64,000 nt of DNA, taken from Saprospiraceae bacterium (lineage in GTDB: Bacteria; Bacteroidota; Bacteroidia; Chitinophagales; Saprospiraceae). The notes under the pieces are model-generated. The model had not been told where the DNA came from. It did no database searches and was given only the letters and a program-made list of their open reading frames with translations. The translations under genes and the position numbers were made by a program. Shown here in pieces: positions 44,384-54,791 of the stretch (positions within the stretch are counted from its first letter, which is position 1; each line of letters opens with the position of its first letter). The stretch covers positions 62,001 to 126,000 of the forward strand of contig JAEUUO010000009.1 of the NCBI GenBank assembly GCA_016787575.1, read 5' to 3'.

Positions 44384-47300
44384 TCAGCGCCGTGACAATT
44401 TTTAAATTTTTTTCCGCTTCCACAAGGGCAAGGATCGTTTCTTCCAATTTTTGGTCCGGTATTGCGCACTTGTTGTACAGGAGCTTGTTCTGATCTTCCG
44501 GCAGACTCTGCTGCTCTTCGCATGGTTTCTTCTGAACGGTTTGTTTTTGTTTTGCTATAATCTGTACGTTGTGCACGTGCTTCCCGAACTTCCTGATTTA
44601 CATTAATCTGTAATTTGCCTTTTGAAAGATAGGATGTAATGTCCTGATTCATTTTATAAACCAGGGTTTCAAACAATTTATAAGCTTCAATTTTGTAAAT
44701 GACCAAAGGATCTTTTTGTTCGAAGCTTGCTGCTTGAACCGATTCTTTGAGTTCATCCATATTTCGTAAGTGTTCTTTCCATTCGTAATCCAAACGGATC
44801 AATGCAACAGAACGTTCGATGTCGCGCATGATATTCGCACCATTGGTTTTAATTGCTGTTTCAATATCTGCAGCAATAGGAAGTGGTTCAGAATGTCCAT
44901 CGGAAAATGGAATAGCAATGCGCTGATATTTTTGACCTTCGTTTTGGTGTATGTTTTTAATAAAAGGCATAAGAACTTCTTTAATGCCTTCTTCTTTTCT
45001 ATTGTAGAAACTATAAAACTGTTTTGCCAATTCGTTGACAACATCCTGGTCTTTGGATTCTCTGAAAAAAGCAGGACCCATTTCTGGTTCTATTCCAAGT
45101 GTACTGATGCATTCTAATTCGAAACCTTCATAATCCGAACTTGATTTAAAGCGACTGACTGTATTTTCAATCGTTGAATGAAACATATAACTTAAGTCAA
45201 CGGAAAGCCGGTCGCCATATAAAGCGTGATCGCGTTTTTTATAAATCGCTTCCCGTTGAATATTCATAACATCGTCATATTCCAGCAAGCGTTTCCGGAT
45301 ACCAAAGTTATTTTCTTCTACTTTTTTCTGTGCGCGTTCGATGGATTTAGTAACCATGGAATGTTGCATTACTTCCCCTTCCTTATGGCCCAGTTTATCC
45401 ATGATTCCGGTGATTCGGTCGGAATTAAACAGACGCATTAAATTGTCTTCAAAAGAAACAAAAAATTGACTGGAACCCGGATCACCCTGACGACCGGCAC
45501 GACCTCTCAACTGACGATCTACACGACGAGATTCATGGCGTTCAGTACCGATGATGGCAAGTCCACCTGCCTTTTTGACTTCATCCGTTATTTTTATATC
45601 CGTACCTCTACCAGCCATATTGGTGGCGATGGTAACTTTTCCAGGCCTTCCCGCTTCAGCTACAATTTCTGCTTCCCGTTGGTGTTGTTTTGCGTTTAAT
45701 ACATTGTGAGCGATGCCACGCAATTGAAGCATGCGACTCAGTTTTTCAGAGATATCAACGGAAGTGGTACCCACTAAAACCGGACGACCCTGGTTGGTAC
45801 ATACAGCAATTTCATCGATGACTGCATTAAATTTTTCACGTGCAGTTTTGTAAACCAAATCTTCCCGATCGTCGCGAATGATCGGTTTATTTGTTGGAAT
45901 GACAACCACATCCAATTTATAAATCTGCCAAAATTCACCGGCTTCAGTTTCAGCTGTACCGGTCATACCGGCCAATTTATGATACATCCGGAAATAATTT
46001 TGAAGCGTGATGGTTGCATAAGTTTGTGTTAACTCACCCACTTTAACCTGTTCTTTGGCTTCAATGGCCTGATGTAAACCATCTGAATAGCGACGGCCTT
46101 CCAACAAGCGCCCAGTACCTTCATCCACAATTTTCACATGGCCATCTATTACAACATAGTCTTCGTCAATTTCAAAAATGGCGTATGCTTTTAACAACTG
46201 GCTCACACAATGCAGGCGTTTGGATTTTGTGGAAAAATCTTCTAACGCTTTTTCTTTTTGATTAATCAACTCATCCTTTGTTAAGGACGTATTGGTTTCT
46301 ATTTCATGAATCACAGAAGAAAGATCCGGAATCATATAAAAATTTGGATCCGTTTCACCCTTTGAAAGAAAATCAATACCCAATGTTGTTAATTCAACCT
46401 GTCGGTTTTTTTCATCGATTGTAAATAGAAGAGGAGCATCTGCTATCCGCATATTTTTCGATTGTTCCTGCATGTAGTAATTCTCTGATTTTTGCAGGAT
46501 GTTGCGAATGCCATCTTCGCTGAGGTATTTAATTAAAGGTCTTGATTTTGGAAGTGCACGATAGGATCGCAACAAAGACATACCGCCTTCCCCTTCTGCA
46601 TATCCTGTTTTTCCTTCAGCTATTAATTTACGGGCTTCGGTTAAATAATGAGTGGCCAATCGTTTTTGTTCGTTGACCAGTCGTTCGACTTTTGGTTTAA
46701 GAACATTGTATTCTTCACTTTCTTCATCTACATCTACCGGTCCGGAAATTATTAATGGAGTTCTGGCGTCATCGATCAATACACTATCCACTTCATCGAC
46801 CATTGCATAATGGTGTTTGATTTGAACTTTTTCTTCAACTGACCGAACCATGTTATCCCGGAGGTAGTCAAAACCAAATTCATTGTTAGTACCGTAAGTA
46901 ATGTCGCAATTATAGGCTTTGATACGCTGAGGTGAATGCGGTTTGTATTTATCTATGCAATCAACGGTCAATAATAAAAATTCGAAAATAGGAGCAATCC
47001 ATTCGGAGTCACGACGTGCCAAATAGTCATTGACCGTAACGATGTGCACTCCTTCTCCGGGCAATGCATTGAGATAAGCCGGCAAAGTTGCTACCAGTGT
47101 TTTTCCTTCCCCGGTGCCCATTTCGGCAATTTTACCATCGTGGAGTACCATACCACCGATTAATTGGACATCGTAATGGATCATATTCCATGTAATATCA
47201 CCCCCGGCGGCAGTCCATTTATTGGCATAGACCGCTTGATCCCCATTGAGCGTGATGTATGGCTTAGAAATGGACAGATCCCGGTCATGGTCTGTGGCTT

Positions 47301-47685
47301 TGAGGGTCAAGCTCTCATTGTAGAAAAAGCGACGCGCTGTTTCTTTGACTACTGCAAATGCTTCCGGAAGCAATTTATATAGAATTTCTTCTATTTGCTG
47401 GTTCCGTTCTTTTTGCTTTTTGTCAATTTCATTGTAGATGTCTTCCTTCGTAAAAACATCCGGTTCTTGATCGGATTGTTCTTTTAAATTATTGATTTCC
47501 AAGTCAATAGAAGCAAGGTAGTCTTTAATACGGGCTCGAAATTCGAGTGTTTTATTCCTAAGATCGTCATTGCTAAGTTGCTGGAATTCCGTTGCGAAAT
47601 GGTTTATTTCCTCAATGCGAGGGCTGTAGGCTTTAACATCTTTATCCTGTTTGCTGCCAAAAATTTTTTTAAGTACTCCGAACAT
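44380..47685 (-). CDS. secA: SecA preprotein translocase ATPase
   Basis: The 1101-residue protein drives protein export through Sec[21 protein letters not shown] is the Walker A (around residues 189-206), [19 protein letters not shown] the DEVD box, and [20 protein letters not shown] and [20 protein letters not shown] the helicase motifs. The zinc-binding SEC-C tail ([17 protein letters not shown]) is intact. The length is typical of the long Bacteroidota form. It begins a run of at least five minus-strand genes: secA, SPOR, rodA, tgt and lptF/G. Confidence 0.97.
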   Translation of the reverse strand: MFGVLKKIFGSKQDKDVKAYSPRIEEINHFATEFQQLSNDDLRNKTLEFRARIKDYLASIDLEINNLKEQSDQEPDVFTKEDIYNEIDKKQKERNQQIEEILYKLLPEAFAVVKETARRFFYNESLTLKATDHDRDLSISKPYITLNGDQAVYANKWTAAGGDITWNMIHYDVQLIGGMVLHDGKIAEMGTGEGKTLVATLPAYLNALPGEGVHIVTVNDYLARRDSEWIAPIFEFLLLTVDCIDKYKPHSPQRIKAYNCDITYGTNNEFGFDYLRDNMVRSVEEKVQIKHHYAMVDEVDSVLIDDARTPLIISGPVDVDEESEEYNVLKPKVERLVNEQKRLATHYLTEARKLIAEGKTGYAEGEGGMSLLRSYRALPKSRPLIKYLSEDGIRNILQKSENYYMQEQSKNMRIADAPLLFTIDEKNRQVELTTLGIDFLSKGETDPNFYMIPDLSSVIHEIETNTSLTKDELINQKEKALEDFSTKSKRLHCVSQLLKAYAIFEIDEDYVVIDGHVKIVDEGTGRLLEGRRYSDGLHQAIEAKEQVKVGELTQTYATITLQNYFRMYHKLAGMTGTAETEAGEFWQIYKLDVVVIPTNKPIIRDDREDLVYKTAREKFNAVIDEIAVCTNQGRPVLVGTTSVDISEKLSRMLQLRGIAHNVLNAKQHQREAEIVAEAGRPGKVTIATNMAGRGTDIKITDEVKKAGGLAIIGTERHESRRVDRQLRGRAGRQGDPGSSQFFVSFEDNLMRLFNSDRITGIMDKLGHKEGEVMQHSMVTKSIERAQKKVEENNFGIRKRLLEYDDVMNIQREAIYKKRDHALYGDRLSVDLSYMFHSTIENTVSRFKSSSDYEGFELECISTLGIEPEMGPAFFRESKDQDVVNELAKQFYSFYNRKEEGIKEVLMPFIKNIHQNEGQKYQRIAIPFSDGHSEPLPIAADIETAIKTNGANIMRDIERSVALIRLDYEWKEHLRNMDELKESVQAASFEQKDPLVIYKIEAYKLFETLVYKMNQDITSYLSKGKLQINVNQEVREARAQRTDYSKTKTNRSEETMRRAAESAGRSEQAPVQQVRNTGPKIGRNDPCPCGSGKKFKNCHGAE

Positions 47686-47898
47686 AAATGAGGGTCAAAA
47701 TTACATATTTCAGTGCCAACTCAGCCTGAATTTGATGATGCGGGAACACAAATCATACCATCAAAGATTAAATGACAGAATGGCAGTGGAAATTGCACAG
47801 ATTTTATTGATTCTGGGATCAAGGCGGATTAATATTCAATGAGATGTACTAAGTTTGGCCTTCCAAGATCTTTTATTCCAAAAATCCGTTTCTATTAA

Positions 47899-48333
47899 AT
47901 GTTCCGAAGAATTAGATATGAACTTATTAAAGTACTGCGCTCGCATGGGACCAGTCATGAAATAGCTTTTGGTGCGGCAATTGGGGCATTTATCAGTATT
48001 TTCCCAACTTTTGGTACGGGAACATTGCTGGTATTATTAGCCTACAGGTTTATTAATTTTAATTTAGTTTCAGCCATTAGTGGAAGTTTGATTTCAAATG
48101 TGTTTACCGGACCTTTTTTTATGGCTCTGAGTTATAAAATTGGAGCAGTTATCCTCAGGAGTAATTTTGAGTTTGATTTTAAAACCTGGTACAAGCAATT
48201 AGATCAGGTAGGATTGAGTCTGTTGGTGGGATCTTTATTATTAAGTACGGTTTGCAGTGTTGCAATTTATTTTTTAATTAAAAAAATTGTCGGTAACTAT
48301 AAAAACCGCTTTACTAAAAATCTGAGCACTTAA
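47899..48333 (+). CDS. DUF2062-domain membrane protein
   Basis: The 144-residue protein has HEIAFGAAIGAFISIFPTFGTG near the N-terminus and LSLLVGSLLLSTVCSVAIYF at the C-terminus. This is the DUF2062 arrangement of two to three membrane helices with a conserved GSPhxxAxGhAxG-like turn. Function is unknown. It is followed 7 nt later by the phospholipase D gene, and the pair is probably co-transcribed, diverging from secA. Confidence 0.85.
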   Translation: MFRRIRYELIKVLRSHGTSHEIAFGAAIGAFISIFPTFGTGTLLVLLAYRFINFNLVSAISGSLISNVFTGPFFMALSYKIGAVILRSNFEFDFKTWYKQLDQVGLSLLVGSLLLSTVCSVAIYFLIKKIVGNYKNRFTKNLST

Positions 48334-48340
48334 TAATTGT

Positions 48341-49525
48341 ATGAAATTTGAAAGACGAAATGCACAAAAATATCTACGGAGTTTTGCTAAAGCAGATCGC
48401 ATCACCTTTCTACAAAGCGGCTCTTCTTTTTTTAATGAATTTACTGCACAGATTGAAGCTGCAAAGCGATCTATTTCGATTCAGACGTATAAACTGGATG
48501 ATGAAATTACCGGACAAAAAATAGCAGAAGCTTTGATACGGGCTGTAAAGCGCGGTGTAGATGTTGATTTGGTAGTGGATGGATTTGGATCAATTGAATT
48601 GAACAGTGAATTTGAAAACTATTTGAAAGACAATGGAATCCAGTTTCGATTTTTCTCAAAAATATCCCTGTTTAAAAATTTAAGAATTGGAAGAAGGCTG
48701 CATCATAAGATAGCTGTTTTTGATCAGCAAACAGCAATGGTTGGAGGAATTAATCTGGCAACTAAATACGAAGGTACTGATTCTCAAAAGCCCTGGTTGG
48801 ATTTCGGTGTTTTGATTGAAGGCAGTATATGCAAGCAATTTGAAAAAATCTGTTTTTTAATTGAAGAAAAAGCATTTGTAGGGATGCCAAAACAATCACC
48901 AGATGTGGCGACCAATTTTTCAGCTACAAATATCAACATCCGGCAAAATGATTGGTTGCGTAAGCGCAGTCAGATTCTAAGATCTTATTTAATGGCCGTT
49001 CAGAATTCAGAAAAGTCCATTATATTATTTGCAAGTTATTTTTTGCCAGGATATCGATTGCGAAAAGCTTTGGAAAATGCTGCAAAGCGAGGTGTAAAAA
49101 TAAAAGTAGTTTTATCTGGTATTTCAGACATCCCATTTTTTCATAATGCCAGTAAGTATCTGTACAAATGGTTACAGAAGAATAATATAAAAGTGTATGA
49201 ATGGACACCCACCGTATTGCATGCCAAGCTGGCTGTTATAGATGGAGAATGGATGACAATAGGATCTTTTAATTTAAACCATCTGAGTGCCTATGCCAGC
49301 ATTGAATTGAATGTGGATATTTTGTCCAAACCATTTGTCCATGAGGTTACAACAAAACTCAAACAATTAATTGAACAAGGATGTGAGGAAATTAAATACG
49401 ATCCAAACACGTCATGGTTTATTCGAATGAAGCAGCTGTCTGCTTATTATTCAGGACGGGTATTGATGAATTGGATTACCTTTTTTCCTAATATCAGGAA
49501 TTATTATTCGAAAATGGTGGATTAG
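48341..49525 (+). CDS. Phospholipase D / cardiolipin-synthase-like protein
   Basis: The 394-residue protein has two HKD motifs. HHKIAVFD is His121, Lys123 and Asp128, with GGINLATKY after it. HAKLAVID is His294, Lys296 and Asp301, with GSFNLNHLS after it. This is the full PLD active site of a cardiolipin-synthase-type enzyme, which joins phosphatidyl groups in the membrane. It lacks the N-terminal two-helix membrane anchor of ClsA, so it resembles the ClsB class. It is 7 nt downstream of the DUF2062 gene. Confidence 0.88.
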   Translation: MKFERRNAQKYLRSFAKADRITFLQSGSSFFNEFTAQIEAAKRSISIQTYKLDDEITGQKIAEALIRAVKRGVDVDLVVDGFGSIELNSEFENYLKDNGIQFRFFSKISLFKNLRIGRRLHHKIAVFDQQTAMVGGINLATKYEGTDSQKPWLDFGVLIEGSICKQFEKICFLIEEKAFVGMPKQSPDVATNFSATNINIRQNDWLRKRSQILRSYLMAVQNSEKSIILFASYFLPGYRLRKALENAAKRGVKIKVVLSGISDIPFFHNASKYLYKWLQKNNIKVYEWTPTVLHAKLAVIDGEWMTIGSFNLNHLSAYASIELNVDILSKPFVHEVTTKLKQLIEQGCEEIKYDPNTSWFIRMKQLSAYYSGRVLMNWITFFPNIRNYYSKMVD

Positions 49526-49835
49526 AGTCAATTAAAAATTAAGAATTAATAATTAAGAATTTTAGGAAGGAGTCAAACTTACATTATAGGATTTGTGTGA
49601 GTTATTAAATTTATTACTTGTTTCAATTACGAATTGTTCGAGCTTAAGGATTCCTGTCGAATGGATCTAGCAGATTTTAGCTGAATTGCAGGCAAGCTGC
49701 GATTTTTATTAATTTAAAAAAAATTTCTGGAATGTAGTTGAATTTAAAATACTTTTATAGATTTGATAACCAATCTTGAATTCCGGTTACTATATTAAAA
49801 TAGGAGTGTAGACTCAACATTTAAAATTATGGAAA
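49526..49835. other. AT-rich gene-free stretch
   Basis: It starts with simple repeats of AATTAAGAATT and has no coding frame of quality. A small GC hairpin with a run of T may lie near 49692-49710, but it is weak. The large inverted repeat at 49836 follows. Confidence 0.4.
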
Positions 49836-49896
49836 TTCTATATTTTCCTCCAATAAACTAGTTTTAAAACCTTAGTTTATTGGGGAAAATATAGAA
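49836..49896. repeat. Long inverted repeat (24-25 nt arms)
   Basis: Arm one (49836-49860) reads TTCTATATTTTCC then TCCAATAAACTA. Arm two (49873-49896) is its reverse complement except for a single extra T in arm one. The loop is 12 nt. It lies 53 nt before the patatin gene. It could be a terminator for the PLD unit, an RNA hairpin in the leader, or a MITE-type remnant, though no target-site duplication is evident. Confidence 0.75.
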
Positions 49897-49949
49897 TGAA
49901 GCATTTTTCCTTCTAACCGATTTGCTGAATTACTTAAAAATTAAATGCA

Positions 49950-52205
49950 ATGGCTGCAAACGGTGCTGTATTGGCTTTTTTCAGGAAGCTGTATTATACG
50001 TTTACCAAAAACTGGTTTTACATTGTATTGGCTTTTCTAACCCCGATGCTTTTATTTTATGTGTCGCAAGGAACAGAGATCATTGCCATTTTATTTGACG
50101 GGGGCAATTTTTGGAATATTTTTTTGATTCTTTTTAGTTTTCAGTTATTGTTTTATGCTATTTGGGTGATACCGCCGTATTCACTGTCAATTACAAGATG
50201 GCTAACTAACAAATTCAATAAGGAAGATCCTTTTCCTGAGGAAGGAATTTATGCCTTGTTTTCAAAGTTGGCCATAGCGTATAATTCCAAGGTGGATGAG
50301 AAGGAAGTATTTCCAATTCGAAATTTTGCCGGTTTGCCATTTTTGATATTTACATTGATGCTTATTGAGTCTTATATAGATACCAATACTGGAATAGCTG
50401 GATTGATTGGATTTATCATTTTAGGATTGTATTTGTCAAAATGGACTCAAAATCCAATTGGAGAGCTGATAAAGAAAGTATTGAAAAACCTGACTGTCGA
50501 ACATTTTGGTTATCTTTTTCATGTGACATTCATCCTTTGCATCAGCATTTGTTGGATGTTTGAATGGTATTGGGTTTCTTTTATACTAATTATCTTATTG
50601 TACTTGTTAAACAATGCATTTTATGCTTTTATAGAAAGCCACAGTGATATAGACATTATAAAGGCAAACTACAAAGCAAATAAAATCAAATATTGGATTT
50701 TTACCGGATTGCTTGTAAGTTTTTTATTGTTTTTTTCCTGGCTGACATTTTCAGATCACATGCATCTTTTTTCTTCGGTGATTGTAATGAATGTTTCGTT
50801 TACAGTTTTTATTGCCGCAATTGATTTATGGATCAAAACACCTAACGATGCATTTAAAATGCTTGAAAAACAACCTGAAATACGAAAAGCAATCATTAAT
50901 ATAAGTAAAACTCAGGATGAGCAATTGATTTCGAAATTCAGTGCAGCCTACGAATTTTTTCAAGCAGTAAAATTTGTTGCCATATTTGGAATGTCCTTTT
51001 ATATATTTTTTGACGCATTTAATAAGCACCGGGTGCGGGTAGAAACGTCGAAACCAGCTGATAAATTTTATAGTTCCTATAATAGAGATAGTTTGGATGC
51101 GTATTTTAAACGTTGGGCGAAAGGTATTGATTCCAGTAAGCCAGTGATTTTAATTGCTGGACAAGGTGGAGGTTCGCGTGCAGGCGCCTGGATGGTGATG
51201 AATTTAGATACTCTGGATAAGCAGGATCCATCGTTTCTCCGAAATTTATTTGCAATATCCACAGTTTCTGGTAGCAGTTCAGGAGCCAATATGATGCTCA
51301 ACAAGTGGAGTTTGGAACAGGATGGGATTAAAGTTGAAACCAAGAGTAATTTAGAATTGGCTCAAAGACTTTATACCTACAATTATTTGACCGCAGCAAC
51401 CTGGGGTATGCTGTGGAGTGATGCACTGAGAAATTTAATAACGGCGAAAGACAAGCCAGCCCGTGACCGCAATCTGTATCGGCAATATGATGAAGGTCGA
51501 GCATTTAGTTTGTGTTATCCAGAAACATTTCGGGATACTGCTATTAAACATTTTCAACTAGATTTAATGGCAAATTGGGATAGCAACATTTCAAAAAAGC
51601 GACTGCCATTGCTATTCTTAAATACAGCTACAACGCAAGCCGGGAAGCGAGCCATTTCAGCACCGGTTTTAATTGAGCCAAAAATATTTGGAACAGCCAT
51701 TGACTTATATCACAAAGTCAAGCACCAAAAAACAGGTGCAGACACTTTGTATCATTTTCCATTGGTTACCGCCGTCAATTTAAGTCAGGCATTTCCGTTT
51801 GTTTGTGCATACAATTATGTGGAAAACGTTGGAAATATGATTGATGGAGGTTTGTATGAAAACTCAGGTTGCAATACGCTTTTTGAAATCTATAGATATT
51901 TGGTCAATAGCTATCCAAATTTACAATATAAAATCCTACTAATTCAAAACAGCGACAACGATAACGACAACACTGCCTCCAATAGTTCCGTGTTGTGGAA
52001 TACTATTACATCGGCAGCCGCTTCTCCGTTTTCGGGACATAGTCATTATTGGGAACAAAATATTATTTTAATGAAACGAGATACAGATACAGTTATAAAA
52101 ATTTACCCAAAAATTGGATGTCAATGGACGGATACCCCTTTGGGAATTTTGTTGAGTAAAAAATCGGTGGATAAGTTGTGGGGGTATGTGGGGAGGAGGG
52201 AGTAA
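49950..52205 (+). CDS. Membrane-embedded patatin-like phospholipase
   Basis: The 751-residue protein joins an N-terminal membrane part (about residues 1-370, seven or eight helices) to a patatin domain. AGQGGGSRAGAWM is the oxyanion loop (around 403-415). TVSGSSSGANM has the nucleophile elbow GxSxG with Ser443. MIDGGLYENSG has the catalytic Asp632 of the Ser-Asp dyad. Patatins cleave acyl chains from lipids. The extra membrane domain should hold the enzyme at the membrane, with the active domain probably in the cytoplasm. It is not obviously linked to the two-component locus that starts at 52337, although it lies just upstream of it. Confidence 0.82.
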   Translation: MAANGAVLAFFRKLYYTFTKNWFYIVLAFLTPMLLFYVSQGTEIIAILFDGGNFWNIFLILFSFQLLFYAIWVIPPYSLSITRWLTNKFNKEDPFPEEGIYALFSKLAIAYNSKVDEKEVFPIRNFAGLPFLIFTLMLIESYIDTNTGIAGLIGFIILGLYLSKWTQNPIGELIKKVLKNLTVEHFGYLFHVTFILCISICWMFEWYWVSFILIILLYLLNNAFYAFIESHSDIDIIKANYKANKIKYWIFTGLLVSFLLFFSWLTFSDHMHLFSSVIVMNVSFTVFIAAIDLWIKTPNDAFKMLEKQPEIRKAIINISKTQDEQLISKFSAAYEFFQAVKFVAIFGMSFYIFFDAFNKHRVRVETSKPADKFYSSYNRDSLDAYFKRWAKGIDSSKPVILIAGQGGGSRAGAWMVMNLDTLDKQDPSFLRNLFAISTVSGSSSGANMMLNKWSLEQDGIKVETKSNLELAQRLYTYNYLTAATWGMLWSDALRNLITAKDKPARDRNLYRQYDEGRAFSLCYPETFRDTAIKHFQLDLMANWDSNISKKRLPLLFLNTATTQAGKRAISAPVLIEPKIFGTAIDLYHKVKHQKTGADTLYHFPLVTAVNLSQAFPFVCAYNYVENVGNMIDGGLYENSGCNTLFEIYRYLVNSYPNLQYKILLIQNSDNDNDNTASNSSVLWNTITSAAASPFSGHSHYWEQNIILMKRDTDTVIKIYPKIGCQWTDTPLGILLSKKSVDKLWGYVGRRE

Positions 52206-52336
52206 TAGGAAAGGACAAATTTTCAATTACGAATTACAAAAGATTGGTGGGTGGAGAGAAGCTAAATGAACTGATTGGATGAAATTTGAGGTGGGATGAG
52301 GGCTTGTAAGTTGTTAAGATTGCATTTTATTAAGGG

Positions 52337-52384
52337 ATATAACAAAAGTTATATGGTTTGCTTTTTATTGTAGATCTACATTTG
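52337..52384 (+). promoter_or_regulatory. Palindrome-type promoter A
   Basis: The palindrome ATATAAC-AAAA-GTTATAT (52337-52354) lies upstream of a TTTG (52357-52360), a TTGC-TTTT stretch and a TACATTTG -7 box (52377-52384). The distance from the last A of GTTATA to the end of the -7 box is 31 nt, as in the promoters at 56203 and 57290. The gap between -33 and -7 is about 16 nt, shorter than normal, which suggests an activated promoter. The ATG of the 52403 gene is 18 nt after the -7 box. Confidence 0.75.
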
Positions 52385-52402
52385 TAAGATTAAATTTATA
52401 AT

Positions 52403-53236
52403 ATGAAAAATATTCTAGTGATTCTATTTATTTTATTTTTTGGCCATGCCTTACTTTATTGTCAAAGTGATATTATTATTACAATTGATAATTCAAATCA
52501 AGAATTAAAAGTTGGTAAAAAGAAATTTCGGGTTGGAAAATTTATAAAAATTTCAATAAATAACTATGTTGCAGATGAAAATACTTATACCATTGATTAT
52601 GAAGGGGTAGATTATATAAATGATGAAATGGTTAAGAAATTTAGTAGTTATACTAATTCTACTATAAATTTAACCTCTAGTTCAAATACATACAATTACC
52701 TACCGATCCAAGTTGAAAATAAGGATTTTTCAATTTTAAGAGTGAAGCGTTTTAAGAAGAATGAGACAACTCCATCAGAAGAGAGGACCTATAAATTTAA
52801 AAATTACGGATCCATTAAATTTGATGTAAGTAGTGGATTTTTCCTAACTAAAAATTTCGATGAAAAATATTCATTATATTCACTTGAAAATGGTTCAGGA
52901 AAAAAGAAAATAGTGCGGGATGATAATGGAAAAATCAAATTAGGAATTGGAATTTTAGCCCATTTACATTCCAGAACAAAATACATGACAAATTTAGGAT
53001 TTTGCGCAGGTTTTGAAATAAATAATGATGCTAAAATAGGATATTTAGCGGGAGGGTCTCTATTATTTGGTTCCGACCGTAAATTTGTTTTTAGTAGCGG
53101 ATTAGCGTTGAGTAAAATTAAAAAAATATCCAATTTGTATAAAGAAGGACAGGAAGTTGATATGGCAGTAAATGAAATACCTTTAAAAGATGTTTGGAAA
53201 GGATCATTATTTGGAAGTTTTACTTATAATTTTTAA
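52403..53236 (+). CDS. Secreted, outer-membrane-like protein of unknown family
   Basis: A signal peptide (LVILFILFFGHALLYCQ) precedes about 260 residues. The N-terminal half (IIITIDNSNQELKVGKKKFR) looks like a soluble beta-domain. The C-terminal half (FDVSSGFFLTKNFDEKYSLY, LGIGILAHLHSRTKYMTNLG, KIGYLAGGSLLFGSDRKFVF, ending GSLFGSFTYNF) has the alternating strands and terminal Phe of a small outer-membrane barrel. I do not know the family. It is the first gene behind promoter A and is followed 10 nt later by the first LCPPKC-tail gene. Confidence 0.7.
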   Translation: MKNILVILFILFFGHALLYCQSDIIITIDNSNQELKVGKKKFRVGKFIKISINNYVADENTYTIDYEGVDYINDEMVKKFSSYTNSTINLTSSSNTYNYLPIQVENKDFSILRVKRFKKNETTPSEERTYKFKNYGSIKFDVSSGFFLTKNFDEKYSLYSLENGSGKKKIVRDDNGKIKLGIGILAHLHSRTKYMTNLGFCAGFEINNDAKIGYLAGGSLLFGSDRKFVFSSGLALSKIKKISNLYKEGQEVDMAVNEIPLKDVWKGSLFGSFTYNF

Positions 53237-53246
53237 AATAAATAAA

Positions 53247-53834
53247 ATGCTATTTTTAATTTCTGTTTTAATTCTAACCATTATTCTCTTAGTCCTAATT
53301 ATTCTAATTCAAAGAAGTAAATTAAGTAAAATAGAAGGACAATCGTTCTCTTTAATGAAAAGTGTTAAAAATCAAGAAAACCCTGAAGAAAAGTTTGATT
53401 TTAGGGCGGCATTTGATGGCAATTCTGGATTAATCAGCATTCCATACAATATAGCTAAATTGATGGTTCAAAAATATGTGAACGGAGATAATTATTTACC
53501 AAGGTCTGTTTATTTTTATGGCAACAATTTTGAAGAATTGAAGAACTACTTACGTGATGATGCAATTAAAGGGATAAAAGTATATTTTGGAAGATATTAT
53601 AAAGATGACTCAACTTCTGGTCGCTCTGTATATGATTATCTTAGGAAACTTTATAGTGCAACTGAAGCTGATAGATTGCTATCAATGGCTGCTTATCATG
53701 TTACAGCAATACTTGCAGTTACAAATGAAAATGGAGAAATAGATAAAAATAAACTTATAAATTTAGGAGGATTATGTCCACCAAAATGTGTACCTGAAAG
53801 TTATGAAGATAATGATCCACTTTATCACGATTAA
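53247..53834 (+). CDS. Membrane-anchored protein with C-terminal LCPPKC motif (copy 1)
   Basis: I start at the ATG at 53247, 10 nt after the previous stop. The 195-residue protein has one N-terminal membrane helix (LISVLILTIILLVLIILI), then a soluble domain with ISIPYNIAKLMVQKYVNGD, PRSVYFYGNNFEELKNYL, KGIKVYFGRYYKDDST and AILAVTNENGEI. It ends with INLGGLCPPKCVPESYED. It is paralogous to 54200-54769. Small Bacteroidota proteins with this G-x-LCPPxC ending are familiar to me but have no known function. A terminator follows at 54088. Confidence 0.75.
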   Translation: MLFLISVLILTIILLVLIILIQRSKLSKIEGQSFSLMKSVKNQENPEEKFDFRAAFDGNSGLISIPYNIAKLMVQKYVNGDNYLPRSVYFYGNNFEELKNYLRDDAIKGIKVYFGRYYKDDSTSGRSVYDYLRKLYSATEADRLLSMAAYHVTAILAVTNENGEIDKNKLINLGGLCPPKCVPESYEDNDPLYHD

Positions 53835-54087
53835 ATAATTTTACAACCTCTAATCAGGATATTAAATGTAGAATTTGAATTTAAATTGGATTTTGTAAAT
53901 TATAGTTTGTCTTAAATTTGGATCTTTAAAATAAAGCAGATCAATCATAGAACAAATAATTGATAAGTTTGAATCAATTAAAAAGATCTGGAATCACTTG
54001 TTCACATTATAAAAATAATGAATGGAGTAAATATTAAGTGTAATTTTTAAATGGTATTGATAATTGATATGAAACTACAATAAAGCA
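53835..54087. other. Gene-free AT-rich stretch between the LCPPKC paralogues
   Basis: There is no coding frame of quality and no copy of the palindrome promoter. It leads into the terminator at 54088. The promoter of the 54200 unit must lie between 54088 and 54199, but I could not identify convincing boxes. Confidence 0.4.
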
Positions 54088-54120
54088 ATGTCCGATCAAA
54101 GTAAACTCGGGATATTTTTT
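54088..54120 (+). terminator. Probable terminator between the two LCPPKC genes
   Basis: ATGTCCGA pairs with TCGGGATAT (one bulged G, one G-U pair) and is followed by T6 at 54115-54120. It suggests that the promoter A unit (52403, 53247) ends here and that the 54200 gene belongs to another transcript. Confidence 0.5.
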
Positions 54121-54199
54121 GGTATGTGTTTTATATTTCAAGCTAATTCTGCAATTAGAAATGTATAATCTAATTAAATATTAATTAATCTTAAAATAT

Positions 54200-54769
54200 A
54201 TGAAAAAATTGAATATTATTTTTGTAATTGCAATAGCAATATTAACTATAGTGATAATTATTTTATTGCAAAAATTAAATGAATATGAGAAAAAGTATGT
54301 TGCACCTATGGACAACACTATTGTTAAATTTGATACAAGTTTTACTGGAAAGAACTTTCTGTCAATTATTAAATTGTCAATGGCAAAAAAATTGGTAAAG
54401 AGGTATAATGATGACAATCCTGGTATTCCAAGGTCAGTTTTTTTTCAAGGCGATGATTTAACAAAATTTAGAAATTATATTAACGCTTCAGATGTATTTG
54501 GATTAAGAGTATATTTAGGTAGGTATTATAATAATGATTCTGACGGAGATGATATAATAAAAGATTATATTAAGGATTTATTTAATAATGCTGATGAACG
54601 TGATAAATATCTTAAGAACTACGAAAAAACAATTACTACAGTTATTTTAGCAACAACTGATATGAACGGAAATCCGATAACGGATAAGTTAATCAATTTA
54701 GGTGGTCTTTGCCCACCAAAATGTAAACCAGATGGTTATAATCCTGAAAATGATGTATTGTATAAATAA
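54200..54769 (+). CDS. Membrane-anchored protein with C-terminal LCPPKC motif (copy 2)
   Basis: The 189-residue paralogue of the 53247 protein has one N-terminal membrane helix (IIFVIAIAILTIVIIILL), then FLSIIKLSMAKKLVKRYND, PRSVFFQGDDLTKFRNYI, FGLRVYLGRYYNNDSDGD and TTVILATTDMNG. It ends with INLGGLCPPKCKPDGYNP. The order of motifs is the same in both copies, including the RYY block and the Cys pair. The soluble domain should lie outside the cytoplasm. It precedes the 7TM-like gene by 22 nt, so it is probably in the kinase operon. Confidence 0.75.
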   Translation: MKKLNIIFVIAIAILTIVIIILLQKLNEYEKKYVAPMDNTIVKFDTSFTGKNFLSIIKLSMAKKLVKRYNDDNPGIPRSVFFQGDDLTKFRNYINASDVFGLRVYLGRYYNNDSDGDDIIKDYIKDLFNNADERDKYLKNYEKTITTVILATTDMNGNPITDKLINLGGLCPPKCKPDGYNPENDVLYK

Positions 54770-54791
54770 AGTGATATTTCATTTATAAACA

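Noticed and set aside
47651-47842. Short plus-strand frame over the secA start
   Set aside because: It is opposite the secA N-terminus and has no coding features.
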